From JBCCOW01 sp039025855 (GTDB lineage: Bacteria; Planctomycetota; Phycisphaerae; Phycisphaerales; Phycisphaeraceae), in contig JBCCNL010000001.1 in the NCBI GenBank assembly GCA_039025855.1, positions 124,001 to 188,000 of the forward strand: a stretch of DNA of 64,000 nt, given 5' to 3'. How positions within the stretch are numbered: the stretch's first letter is position 1; every line of letters begins with the position of its first letter. A model generated the notes under the pieces. It was not told where the DNA came from. It ran no database searches and saw only the letters and a list, made by a program, of their open reading frames with translations. Below, one piece after another: positions 19,101 to 27,781 of this stretch. The position numbers and the translations under genes are program-made.

Positions 19101-21648
19101 CTCTGTCGGCCTGCTCCGCTACCGCAGCGCCGCCCGGGCCATGGCCGGCTACTGGTGGGCCACGCTCGAAGACCGCCGGCTCCGCGAACGCCTCACCCAT
19201 CAGCTCGCCGGCTTCGGCACCGTCGGCGACGTCTTCGCCTCCGCCACCCAGCAACGCGCCTACATCGACGAGCTGTCCCAACACCTCCACCGCTTCGCCG
19301 AAGGCCTCGACCTTTTCGACGCATCGCTCTCATCAGAAGCGGGCGAGTACCTCTTCTATGAGCTGACCGAACCCAAAGACGGGCTCGTGGTCAGCCCCGA
19401 AGCGGCCGAGCTGTTCGACGCCTTCAACAACCACCTCCGCGGCAACCGCTCGCTGAAAAAGTTCCGCGACTCGATCGAAGCCCTCAACGACGCCTGGCTC
19501 GCCCGCTTCGGCCTCATCCGCGACTGGGCCCACGCCTTCCTCAGCGAGAGCGACGACTTCCCGTCCGACATCTACCGCCACTACGCCGACGAGTTGGCCC
19601 TGCTCCTGCTGCACGGCAAGCCCCCGACCGACCGCATCCACACCGCGAGCGTCCGCCGTGAGCTCGACGGGCTCATCGGCTCACACGCCGTGATCGATCA
19701 GGGCCAATACAGCCTGGACTACAACGAGTTCCTCGCCCGCCTCCGCCACTTTGCCGGCCACACCGTCCCCCGCTTCGAGGCCTACACCCACCTGAAACAA
19801 CAGCTGCTTGATGCTGCCCGCGACGAGATGCGGCTGGACGAGTTCAAGCCCAAGGTCCTCACGTCCTTCGTCCGCAACCAGCTCATCGACAAGGTCTTCC
19901 TCCCACTGATCGGCGACAACCTCGCCAAGCAGATGGGCACCGCCGGGACGGACACCCGCACCGACCGCATGGGCCTGCTCCTGCTCATCTCCCCGCCCGG
20001 CTACGGCAAGACCACCCTCATGGAGTACATCGCCAACCGCCTCGGCGTCATCTTCATGAAGATCAACGGCCCCGCGATCGGCCACTCCGTCACCTCCATC
20101 GACCCCGCCGAGGCCACCAACGCCGCCGCCCGCGAAGAGCTCGAAAAACTCAACCTCGCCTTCGAGATGGGCGACAACGTCGTGATCTACGTCGACGACA
20201 TCCAGCACACCCACCCCGAGTTCCTGCAGAAGTTCATCAGCCTGTGTGACGCCCAGCGGCGCATCGAGGGCGTGTACAAGGGCAAGACGCGGACCTACGA
20301 CTTCCGCGGGCGGAAGGTCGCCGTGGTCATGGCGGGCAACCCGTACACCGAGTCGGGCGAGCGGTTCGCGATCCCCGACATGCTCGCCAACCGGGCCGAC
20401 ACCTACAACCTCGGCGACATCATCGGCGACCACGCCGAGGCCTTCAAGATGTCGTACCTCGAGAACTGCCTCACCTCAAACCCCGCGCTCAACGCCCTCG
20501 CGTCCCGCAGCCAGAAAGACGTCTATGGCGTGATCAAGATCGCGGAGACCGACAGCCGCGACGGCGTCGAGTTCGAGGGCAACTACGGCCGGGACGAGCT
20601 CGACGAAATGGTCAACGTGATGAAGAAGCTCATCACCGTCCGCGACGTCATCCTGAAGGTCAACCTGCAGTACATCGCCTCGGCCGGGCAGGAAGACGCC
20701 TACCGCACCGAACCCCCCTTCCAACTCCAGGGCTCGTACCGGAACATGAACCGCATCGCCGAGCGGGTGGTCCCCGTGATGAACGACGCGGAACTGCAAA
20801 CGCTCATCTCCTCGAGCTACGAGCAGGACGCGCAGACCCTGACAACCGGTGCCGAGGCCAACCTGCTCAAGCTCCGCGAGATGTTGGGCTGGATCACCGA
20901 TGAGGAGGCCGAGCGTTGGGACGACATCAAGCGGACATTTGTCCGCAACAACTCGGTCAACGCGCTAGGCGGTGACGACAAGACGGCCGCGGTGCTGACG
21001 CAGATGGCCGGCCTCAATCAGGGCCTCGGCGACATCGGCAGCGCACTGTCGACCGGCCTCGATGCTTTGAAAGATGCGGATGCATCAACGGATGAGGCGG
21101 AACCGATCGCGATCGATCTCGCCCCGCTCGCCGAGCAGATGGCGTCGTTCGCCCAGGGGCTCACGGGTATCCGCGAAGCCATGGCGACTGTCGCCGAACG
21201 CGCCGCGGCGCCAGTCCCACAAGCACCCAAGCCCGTACCGCAGAACGGCCCCGTCGAAGCACGTTTCGACCAGGGCACGCTCGACGCGATCCAGGCCCTC
21301 ACCCAGCAGATGGCCGAGCAGGCCCGGGCCGCGCCGCACTCGCCCGCTATCAACGGCGAAGTACCCGTCTCGAACCGCCCCACCGACGAACCGGACGACC
21401 CCCCGCACGAGATCCGCGTGATCAACAAGATCCCCGCGACGTTCCTCTACGTGATGAAGGAGCAGTTCAAGCTGATGCAGGCCTGGATGGAGCCGCTGAC
21501 CCGGATCACCGCCGACCAGGACGACCAACTCAAGCAGATGCGGGGCTCCATCCAGCAGATCGTCTCGCGGTACGACGACATGATCCAACGGCTCGAGAAG
21601 AAGCGGGCGTCCGCCGGAGACGAGATCGATGACGACGCCGATGCTTAG
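16102..21648 (+). CDS. giant AAA+ protein of the 'DNA repair ATPase' (DUF3686) type
   Basis: A 1848-residue soluble protein. Residues about 30-450 match the DUF3686-like beta-rich region of proteins annotated as DNA repair ATPase. Residues 500-900 are long helices and coiled coils. One AAA+ module lies near the C-terminus: Walker A PPGYGKTTL (about 1297), Walker B NVVIYVDDIQ (about 1360) and a sensor-like VVMAGNPYTESGERF (about 1409). The last 90 residues are an amphipathic helical tail. The DNA-repair name has little support; the neighbours (YqiJ, flotillin, PspA) point to membrane stress or remodelling. No signal peptide or membrane helix is present. The gap to the flotillin gene is 55 bases. 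Confidence 0.85.
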   Translation: MAETPEATSEALPEDPTPSQGPSHDQIDQGAYEVIRRRLDTHGRDLRTRLDQLNARRKEVFGSIDFKLIDNERITTGNNCVPRDIAAVGDRFLMGFNVHFGLKSHVELDDVFAIYRFDGSTFHADDLSLLDNEDFAKDFTDLFRFYKNAKFAKFFREGPHVYMKFHVGRDVDDFKAFKWAIEGESLRYMGNRSDHEVRYPEQHDFTWTRATREMQTQGAFPHYSIEDIVFVEATGGDFTIKVEDNSNTGEGIYVEPVENADQSLDDAEIHYCVVGHIVLLKVRPYQERNFRYYIFNAKLQQVHREDSLGEACVLLPESHGLVFSRGYYLASGKYQRFPGIPDDLIFERKISAPNGEDFAFLFYHRRQGIYVILAYNLIDQSIDTPLVTNGYAFFGDGRVVFFKTPEDAEPQKHHAIQVWQTPFVGPNYVAPPGEESYLSKIGNRDIVRGMAECVEVLELLSREDLYSDLYVDLVKTTSDLLDAYFWLDHDESANLAEPLGEIKTAAEAAIGEYEKVTRIRRNTERQIAAVTREAEDLVNTNATRIYDNILVYVEALASLREVRGKTIALKELRYADLKHIDELEERVKDQTASLSQRCVDFLLDEKSLTPYQAAAEEHDAKIDSLTKATDAKELAELVQKSADELEMLIEIVGNLRIEDTTHRTEIVDNISAIFGQLNATRTRLRNKQQELGRAEGVSEFNSQLKLLNQSVVNYLDLSDDPEKTEQYLTKVMVQIEELEGRFAEFDEFVIQLTEKRDEVYTAFENRKLQLVEKRNKRADALGQAAGRILSSIKSRVDGMEQINAINSYFASDLMIDKVRDICEQLAELDDTVRVDDIQSRLKAIREDAVRQLKDRQDLQADGRNTIRFGRHVFSVNNQAVDLTTITRGGEMKLHLTGTQFFEAIEDQQLLETQDVWSQEVVSEDTTVYRAEYLAYLMHEQLTRGEPAELQALLKETDDDSDPILDAVRSFMGPRYSEGYTKGVHDADAAVLLRALLEMHGSVGLLRYRSAARAMAGYWWATLEDRRLRERLTHQLAGFGTVGDVFASATQQRAYIDELSQHLHRFAEGLDLFDASLSSEAGEYLFYELTEPKDGLVVSPEAAELFDAFNNHLRGNRSLKKFRDSIEALNDAWLARFGLIRDWAHAFLSESDDFPSDIYRHYADELALLLLHGKPPTDRIHTASVRRELDGLIGSHAVIDQGQYSLDYNEFLARLRHFAGHTVPRFEAYTHLKQQLLDAARDEMRLDEFKPKVLTSFVRNQLIDKVFLPLIGDNLAKQMGTAGTDTRTDRMGLLLLISPPGYGKTTLMEYIANRLGVIFMKINGPAIGHSVTSIDPAEATNAAAREELEKLNLAFEMGDNVVIYVDDIQHTHPEFLQKFISLCDAQRRIEGVYKGKTRTYDFRGRKVAVVMAGNPYTESGERFAIPDMLANRADTYNLGDIIGDHAEAFKMSYLENCLTSNPALNALASRSQKDVYGVIKIAETDSRDGVEFEGNYGRDELDEMVNVMKKLITVRDVILKVNLQYIASAGQEDAYRTEPPFQLQGSYRNMNRIAERVVPVMNDAELQTLISSSYEQDAQTLTTGAEANLLKLREMLGWITDEEAERWDDIKRTFVRNNSVNALGGDDKTAAVLTQMAGLNQGLGDIGSALSTGLDALKDADASTDEAEPIAIDLAPLAEQMASFAQGLTGIREAMATVAERAAAPVPQAPKPVPQNGPVEARFDQGTLDAIQALTQQMAEQARAAPHSPAINGEVPVSNRPTDEPDDPPHEIRVINKIPATFLYVMKEQFKLMQAWMEPLTRITADQDDQLKQMRGSIQQIVSRYDDMIQRLEKKRASAGDEIDDDADA

Positions 21649-21758
21649 GCCCACCGCTGCCCGCGGGGCTGTCGGCCTCGTGCGTCCGTGCCCTGCGAGC
21701 CGATATAGAATGCGTCCGCAAAACACCCTGCGGTTGCCTTGTTGATAGGAGCTCGAAC

Positions 21759-22580
21759 ATGTTCAAAGCCATCGGCCGATACTTCCGTGCACTGGGTTAC
21801 CTCGTCACCGGCCGTATCGACGCCGCCCGCAGCGCCCTGTCCACCAGCCCCCACGTGGTCAACGCGACCTACGACCAGATCATCGACGACAAGAAGAAGT
21901 CGATCCAGCAATACAAAGACGCCATCGCCCGGCTGATCGTGCAGCACGAGGGCAAGATGTCCAAGATCAAGGACGAGAGCGACTCGCTCAACCGCCTCGA
22001 ACAGATGAAGGAAGGCGCCGCCGCCAAGGCCCGCTCCGTGGTGGCCGAGATGAAGGCCACCGGCGCGACGCTCGAGCAGATCAAGGCCGGCGAGGACTAC
22101 CAGAAGTGCATGCTCGCCTACCAGGACTTCTCCTCGAAGATCGAAGAGAAGACCCCGCGGATCGCTGAGCTCGAATCCGATGTGAAGGAGATGGACGCGA
22201 CGATCTCGGGGCACAAGCTGCAGCTCACCGAGATGCTGCGGGAGATCGAAAACCTCCGCGGCGAGCAGGCCGAGGCGGTCGCCGAGATCATCACCGCCAA
22301 GGAGACCGCCGAGCTGAACGACATGCTCTCGGGCATCAGCAAGGACCGCACGTCGCGTGAGCTGGCCGACATGCGTCAGCTCCGCGAGGAGATGAAGGCC
22401 AAGGCCAAGGTCTCCAAGGAGCTGGCCGGCACCGACACGAAGGTGCAGGAGGACGAGTTCGTCCGGTATGCCCAGGAGAGCAAGACCTCCGATGAGTTCG
22501 ACGCGTTGATCGGGCTGGCTGAAGAAGCGGACAACGCGACCCCCGACAACCCAGAGCGCGAGCCCCGGCTGCCGGAGTAG
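21759..22580 (+). CDS. pspA: PspA/IM30-family (ESCRT-III superfamily) protein
   Basis: A 273-residue, almost entirely helical protein. The N-terminal amphipathic helix (MFKAIGRYFRALGYLVTG) would insert into the membrane. Long coiled-coil helices follow (QYKDAIARLIVQHEGKMSKI, KARSVVAEMKATGATLEQIK) and an acidic disordered tail closes the protein. PspA/IM30 polymers bind and stabilise or remodel membranes and belong to the same superfamily as eukaryotic ESCRT-III. AGGAG precedes the ATG. The 110-base gap upstream holds a TATAGAAT sequence near 21701 that could be an internal -10 box. Neighbouring AAA+ genes recall the ESCRT-III/Vps4 pairing. Confidence 0.88.
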   Translation: MFKAIGRYFRALGYLVTGRIDAARSALSTSPHVVNATYDQIIDDKKKSIQQYKDAIARLIVQHEGKMSKIKDESDSLNRLEQMKEGAAAKARSVVAEMKATGATLEQIKAGEDYQKCMLAYQDFSSKIEEKTPRIAELESDVKEMDATISGHKLQLTEMLREIENLRGEQAEAVAEIITAKETAELNDMLSGISKDRTSRELADMRQLREEMKAKAKVSKELAGTDTKVQEDEFVRYAQESKTSDEFDALIGLAEEADNATPDNPEREPRLPE

Positions 22581-22635
22581 ACCACCACTGGTCCAACTCC
22601 AGCGGGTGACGCGTGGTGCCTTTGTCCGGTCGTCG

Positions 22636-24423
22636 ATGAATACTCCCCCGCCACAACACGCCTTCTTCAGCGACCTCGCCCGCATGCTCAACGCCGGGCA
22701 GTCGCGCAGTGTCATGCTGACCGGCGAGGTCCACGACCTGTTCTACCTTGAGGCCGCCGACCGCTACGTCCCGCTGGTCCCCTACCTCTGCCGGCGATGC
22801 TCGGTCGAGGGCGTCGTCCCCCTGGTCTACGAGCTCAACGGCCCGATCCGCTGCACCAACGCCGGCGACCGCAGAACCCTCAAAGAAGCATGGGTCCGCT
22901 GGAAGACCGGCCAATCCCTCGACCAGCTCATCCTCCAATCGCTCAACGACGAGTCGGCCCGCCAGCGCCGCGAGTCCCTCGAAGAACAGTTCGACCGACT
23001 CACCGCCGAGGCCGCCGGCCGACCCACCGCCGCCCTCGAGATGCTTCGGCAACTCACGCTCTGCTCCCGCGCACAAGCGGCACTCGGCGGCAAGCGGTTC
23101 CGGCTGCTCATCCTGGTCGAGGCCGCCGATATGCTCCTCCCCGCGGCCGACGGCGACATCACTCGGCTCAGCGCCAGCGACCGCCAGCGCGTCGCCATCT
23201 GCCAAGACTGGTTCAGCGATCCCGCCTTCATGGAGGGCGACGACAGCGTGGTACTCCTCGCCGAGTCCCGCAGCGCCATCCACCCCCGCGTCACCCGCCT
23301 GCCCCAGATGCTCACCGTCGAGGTCCCTGCCCCCGACGAGGCCCGGCGTGCCTTCTACATCGAACGCTTCACCCGCGACCGCCCGGTCAAAATCGACATG
23401 GGCACCGACGGCCTCGCCCGCCTCTCCGCCGGGCTTTCGCTGCACGCGTTGCGTCAGCTCCTGGTCGCCTCCGCCCACACCGGCACATCCATCACCCACC
23501 ACGCGGTCATCGACCTCGTCGAGCACCACATCACCAGCGCCCTCGGCGAGGGCGTCGTCGAGTTCAGCAAACCCTCGCACACCCTCGACGATGTCGTGGG
23601 TCACCGCCGGCTGCGCGCGTTCCTCAACGACGAGCTGATCCCCCGCATCAAGTCGACCGGCGAAGACGCCCTGCCCGGCGCCGCGATCGCCGGCCCAATC
23701 GGCTCGGGCAAGACCTTCGTCTTCGAGGCCGTCGCGGGCGGGCTCGGCCTCCCCGTCCTCGTGCTCAAGAACATCCGCAGCCAATACTTCGGGCAGACCG
23801 ACGTCATCTTCGAGAAGCTCCGACGCGTCCTCGAAGCGCTCGGCAAGGTCATCCTGTTTGTCGACGAGGCCGACACCCAGTTCGGCGGCGTCGGCGGCGA
23901 CGCCCACCCCACCGAACGCCGGCTCACCGGCAAAATCCAGGCTTTGATGAGCGACCCCAAGCTCCGCGGCCGAGTCGTCTGGCTGCTCATGACCGCACGC
24001 ATCGAACGCCTCAGCCCCGACATCCGACGCCCCGGCCGAGTGGGCGACCTCATCATCCCCGTGCTCGACCCCGCCCCGGGCAGCGACGATCGCCGCGACT
24101 TCCTCCGCTGGGTCCTCAAGGGCGTCTTCGACCACCCCGACGACGCACTCCTCAATGAACTCGACCAGCTCACCCCCGGCTACTCCGCCGCCGCCTTCGC
24201 CGCCCTCCGCTCACTGCTCAAAGCCAAGGCCGCCGCGCAAGGCCAGCTCGACGCCGCCACCATCCGTGAGGTCGTCGCCGACGTCATCCCCGCCGACATC
24301 GGCGACCAACGCGAACGCCAGACCCTCCAGGCCCTGCTCAACTGCACCCGCCGATCACTCCTGCCCGACCCGGACATCGACGAGTCCACCCGCGAGGCGT
24401 GGCGGCGAGCCCTCGGCCAGTGA
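22636..24423 (+). CDS. AAA+ ATPase with a degenerate N-terminal and an active C-terminal module
   Basis: A 595-residue protein starting at the ATG at 22636; a GTG at 22606 would add 10 residues. The N-terminal half (residues 1-300) has an AAA-like layout (SVMLTGEVHDLFYLE, RLLILVEAADMLLP) but no proper Walker A, so it is probably inactive. The C-terminal half is a canonical AAA+ module: Walker A AGPIGSGKT near residue 353, Walker B VILFVDEADT near 410, and a sensor/arginine region RIERLSPDIRRPGRVGD near 460. It follows the PspA gene by 55 bases. By analogy with Vps4 acting on ESCRT-III it may disassemble or remodel PspA polymers; this is inference. Confidence 0.82.
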   Translation: MNTPPPQHAFFSDLARMLNAGQSRSVMLTGEVHDLFYLEAADRYVPLVPYLCRRCSVEGVVPLVYELNGPIRCTNAGDRRTLKEAWVRWKTGQSLDQLILQSLNDESARQRRESLEEQFDRLTAEAAGRPTAALEMLRQLTLCSRAQAALGGKRFRLLILVEAADMLLPAADGDITRLSASDRQRVAICQDWFSDPAFMEGDDSVVLLAESRSAIHPRVTRLPQMLTVEVPAPDEARRAFYIERFTRDRPVKIDMGTDGLARLSAGLSLHALRQLLVASAHTGTSITHHAVIDLVEHHITSALGEGVVEFSKPSHTLDDVVGHRRLRAFLNDELIPRIKSTGEDALPGAAIAGPIGSGKTFVFEAVAGGLGLPVLVLKNIRSQYFGQTDVIFEKLRRVLEALGKVILFVDEADTQFGGVGGDAHPTERRLTGKIQALMSDPKLRGRVVWLLMTARIERLSPDIRRPGRVGDLIIPVLDPAPGSDDRRDFLRWVLKGVFDHPDDALLNELDQLTPGYSAAAFAALRSLLKAKAAAQGQLDAATIREVVADVIPADIGDQRERQTLQALLNCTRRSLLPDPDIDESTREAWRRALGQ

Positions 24424-24532
24424 TCACGACCGGTTCAATCCCTCAACCGCACTTCCGCAGCGCACCGGCCACCACCCCACCGCCGGCGACAAGTCTGCCA
24501 TGATGTAGCGTCCTCTCCTCAGGACTCTTCCC

Positions 24533-25699
24533 ATGAAAATCACCGATGTCAAAGTCTGGCTCGTCCGCGGCGTCAAATACAACTGGACCCTCCTCAAGGT
24601 CTACACCGACACCGGACACACCGGCGTCGGCGAAGCCACCAACTGGCCCGGCTCACCCATCATCGAGGCCGCCGCTAAGCACGTCGGGCAGCGCGTCATC
24701 GGGCTCGACCCCATGCGCACCGACTTCATCTGGACCAAGCTCTACCGCGACCTCAACTGGATCGGGCCCTACGGCGCCAGCCTCTGCGCCATCTCCGGCC
24801 TCGACATGGCCCTGCTCGACCTCAAGGGCAAAGTCCTCGGCACCCCCTGCTACCAACTCCTCGGCGGTGCCTACCGCACCGAGCTCCTGCTCTACGCCAA
24901 CTACTGGTTCGATCGCGGCGAACACACCCCCGAGGACTACGCCAAGCAGGCCCAGGCCGTGGTCGACGCCGGCTTCACCGGGCTCAAGTTCGACCCCTTC
25001 GCCCACACCAACTACCTCTACGGCGACCACCTCTCCGACAACCTCACCCTCACCCCCGCACAACAAGACCTCGCCTACAACCTCACCGCCGCCGTCCGCG
25101 AAACCGTCGGCCCCGACTTCGAGATGATGATCGAGACCCACGCCATGCTCAACGGTGACATCGCCGTCAAGATGGCCGAACGCCTCGGGCCCCTCGGCGT
25201 CACCTGGTACGAAGAACCCGCCGGCCCCGAGAGCGCCGAGACCCTCGCCGCCCTCCGAAGGCGCCTGCCCAGCAATATCCCCATCACCGTCGGCGAACGC
25301 CACTACACCCGCCACGCCTTCCGACCCATCTTCGAGAAGCACGTCTGCGATGTCGTCATGCCCGACGTCACCCGCTGCGGCGGTCCCTCCGAACTCAAGC
25401 GCATCGCCACCATGGCTGAGGCCTACAACGTCCTCATCGCTCCGCACAACCCCAACGGCCCGCTCTGCACCCTCGCCAGCGCCCACGTCTGCGCGTCGAT
25501 CCCCAACTTCTTCCGCTGCGAGTTCATGTTCATGGACGTCCCGTGGCGCGACACCGTCATCGACCACCCCCTCGACGTCCGCGACGGCAAGCTCCACCTC
25601 TCCGATCGCCCGGGCCTCGGCGTCGACCTCGTCGAAGACGAGATGGAAAAACACCCCGGCGTCCGCGACGTCAGCGAGATCCACAACTTCTACGTCTGA
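24533..25699 (+). CDS. enolase-superfamily sugar-acid dehydratase (mandelate racemase/muconate lactonizing type)
   Basis: A 388-residue enzyme. The N-terminal capping domain (1-115) is followed by a (beta/alpha)7-beta barrel. Likely catalytic and metal residues are K152 and D154 in LKFDPF, E201 in IETHA, E227 in YEEP, E255 in GERHY, and H305 in PHNPNGP. The first metal ligand is Glu rather than the usual Asp. Members dehydrate or cycloisomerise aldonic and aldaric acids. It stands alone between the membrane module and the SecA-like cluster, 8 kb from the algal locus, and could act on galactonate, fuconate or anhydrogalactonate. It differs clearly from the other family member in this window. 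Confidence 0.85.
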   Translation: MKITDVKVWLVRGVKYNWTLLKVYTDTGHTGVGEATNWPGSPIIEAAAKHVGQRVIGLDPMRTDFIWTKLYRDLNWIGPYGASLCAISGLDMALLDLKGKVLGTPCYQLLGGAYRTELLLYANYWFDRGEHTPEDYAKQAQAVVDAGFTGLKFDPFAHTNYLYGDHLSDNLTLTPAQQDLAYNLTAAVRETVGPDFEMMIETHAMLNGDIAVKMAERLGPLGVTWYEEPAGPESAETLAALRRRLPSNIPITVGERHYTRHAFRPIFEKHVCDVVMPDVTRCGGPSELKRIATMAEAYNVLIAPHNPNGPLCTLASAHVCASIPNFFRCEFMFMDVPWRDTVIDHPLDVRDGKLHLSDRPGLGVDLVEDEMEKHPGVRDVSEIHNFYV

Positions 25700-25702
25700 C
25701 CC

Positions 25703-27781
25703 TCAGAAACTCAACCGCTCCGCGTGCTCTTCATCGCGCACCAACACCTGCCGCCGCTGGTGCGTCGCCATGCGTCCCGCCCGACGCTGCGCCGCCCGGA
25801 ACAGCCACCCCAACACCCACCCCGGTAGACGCACCGGCACCGACTTCAACAGCCGCCGACGCACCGGCGTGAACTTCACCAGCAGCGGATCGTCCAGGCT
25901 CGTGATCACCGTCGCCGTCCCCGGCTCGCCCTGCCGTGCGCTGCGACCTTCAAGCTGCCGATCTACCCGGCGTGACTCGTGACGATCCGTCGCAATCACC
26001 GCCAGCCCGCCCCGCTCGACCACGCCCTCAGGCAGCTTGATGTCCGTCCCCCGACCCGCCATGTTCGTCGCCACCGTCACCCGCCCCAGCTGCCCCGCCT
26101 CCGCGACAATCGCCGCCTCCTGCTCGTGCAGGTGCGCGTTTAGCACCGCATGCGGAACGCCCGCGCCCGTCAGCCGAACGCTCAGGCTCTGGCTGTCATC
26201 CACACTCCGCGTGCCCACCAGCACGGGCCGACCCGCAGCGTGCATTTCCCTCGTCAGCTCTGTCACCGCGTCCCACTTGGCATCCAACGTCGGCAGCGGC
26301 CGAACAGTCTGGGTCTCGCGGCGGCATACCCGGTGCGTCGGGATCCGCACCGTCTGCATCCGATAGGTCCGCCAAAGCTCCGCCCGTTCTCCCCACGCGG
26401 TCCCGGTCATCCCGCTCAGCCGGCGGTACAGCCGGAAGAACCGCTGGAAGCTGATCGCCGCCAGCGTGTGGTTCAGGTCGCTGACCTCCAGGCCCTCCTT
26501 CGACTCGACCGCCTGGTGCAGCCCCGCCTGCCACGTGCGGTCGGGCATCAGCCGGCCCGTGCTCTCGTCCACAATCACCACCTTGCCATCCTGCACCACG
26601 TACTGGTCGTCGCGCAGATACAGGTACTGCGCCACCAACGCCTGATACACCCGCTCTTCCAGGCGACGCACCGGGCTACGGTCCGCATCGCCTCTCGAAC
26701 CCACCAACCGCTTGATGTGTTGCCGACCCGCCTGCGTCAGGCGCAGGTCCCGGTGCCGCCGATCCAGCCGGAAGTCGCGGTCGGGCTGCAGCCGCGCCGC
26801 CAACGCCGTGGCGTCCCGATACGTGAACTCCCGGGCGTCGCCGCCCGGTGCCGTATCCGCCTTCGGCCCCGAAATAATCAACGGCGTCGTCGACTCATCA
26901 AGCAAGATCGAGTCGGCCTCGTCAATGATCGCCGCCTCACCGCGGAAGAACCGGCCCTGCGACCGCGTCGACTCACCCGTCAGGTTCCGGGCCAGAACCG
27001 AAGCGAGCGGCATCGACGCACGATCGGTCTGCGCCTGTTCCTGCAGCAGGTCACGCAGGTAGTCCGCGGCCGCCTCCTTGTGCGTCGTGTACGTGATGTC
27101 GGCCGCATACGCGCTGCCCCGATCGTGAGGCGGCGTGCCACCCGTGATGTAAGCCACGCGCAGCCCCGCGCCGCCAAACAACGGCTTGGCCCACTGGGCG
27201 TCCCGTTTAGCCAGGTAGTCGTTCACGGTGAAGACGTGACAACCCCGGCCGTGCCACCCGACCAGGCAGGCGGCCAGCGCCGCCACCAGCGTCTTGCCCT
27301 CGCCCGTCGCCATCTCCGTCATCCGGCCATCCAGCAACGCCGCGGCCGCCGCGACCTGCACGCGGTACGCATTGAGCCCCAGGGTCCGCCGCGCCGCCTC
27401 CCGGATCAGCGCGAGCGCTTCAACCCGCTGCTCGACCGTGACCGACCCTCGCCGAAACACCGCACGCTGCTCCGCCAGCCGCCCGCTCAACGCATCGATG
27501 TGCAACTCCCTGCACACCGCCTCCTGCGCGAGCACGCGGTCCGCCAAACGCAGATAACGACGCACCGAACACCGCCCCGCAACCAGGTGCGACGCGACCC
27601 ACTCGTACACCGCATCGGCATGCCGACGCGGCTTCGCCGGCTGCCGGTTATGCGATCGGCTCCGCCACGCCTCCCCATCACGCCACAGCTTCGCCAGCGC
27701 CGGCGTCTGCAACTCACCCGGCCGCGCTACGCCCACGGGCTGGTTCGGGTCAGACGGGAACAGCGTGGTCAGGCTCGACAT
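25703..27781 (-). CDS. shortened SecA-like ATPase
   Basis: A 692-residue protein starting at the ATG at 27781, which overlaps the TGA of the M50 gene. Motor motifs of SecA are present: Walker A MATGEGKT (157-164), DEAD box IIDEADSILLDES (285-297), and the second RecA-like fold with TNMAGRGTDIKL and EGRSARQGEPG. It is about 150-200 residues shorter than housekeeping SecA and lacks the C-terminal zinc/SecB-binding tail; a basic C-terminus (RRAGRMATHQRRQV) replaces it. It sits with HlyD-like and M50 proteins rather than sec genes, so it is probably a paralogue dedicated to this export cluster. Confidence 0.85.
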   Translation of the reverse strand: MSSLTTLFPSDPNQPVGVARPGELQTPALAKLWRDGEAWRSRSHNRQPAKPRRHADAVYEWVASHLVAGRCSVRRYLRLADRVLAQEAVCRELHIDALSGRLAEQRAVFRRGSVTVEQRVEALALIREAARRTLGLNAYRVQVAAAAALLDGRMTEMATGEGKTLVAALAACLVGWHGRGCHVFTVNDYLAKRDAQWAKPLFGGAGLRVAYITGGTPPHDRGSAYAADITYTTHKEAAADYLRDLLQEQAQTDRASMPLASVLARNLTGESTRSQGRFFRGEAAIIDEADSILLDESTTPLIISGPKADTAPGGDAREFTYRDATALAARLQPDRDFRLDRRHRDLRLTQAGRQHIKRLVGSRGDADRSPVRRLEERVYQALVAQYLYLRDDQYVVQDGKVVIVDESTGRLMPDRTWQAGLHQAVESKEGLEVSDLNHTLAAISFQRFFRLYRRLSGMTGTAWGERAELWRTYRMQTVRIPTHRVCRRETQTVRPLPTLDAKWDAVTELTREMHAAGRPVLVGTRSVDDSQSLSVRLTGAGVPHAVLNAHLHEQEAAIVAEAGQLGRVTVATNMAGRGTDIKLPEGVVERGGLAVIATDRHESRRVDRQLEGRSARQGEPGTATVITSLDDPLLVKFTPVRRRLLKSVPVRLPGWVLGWLFRAAQRRAGRMATHQRRQVLVRDEEHAERLSF

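Noticed and set aside
22336..24135. Minus-strand open frame of about 600 codons opposite the AAA+ gene
   Set aside because: The plus strand has intact Walker motifs in the overlapping frame, while this frame has no recognisable motif.
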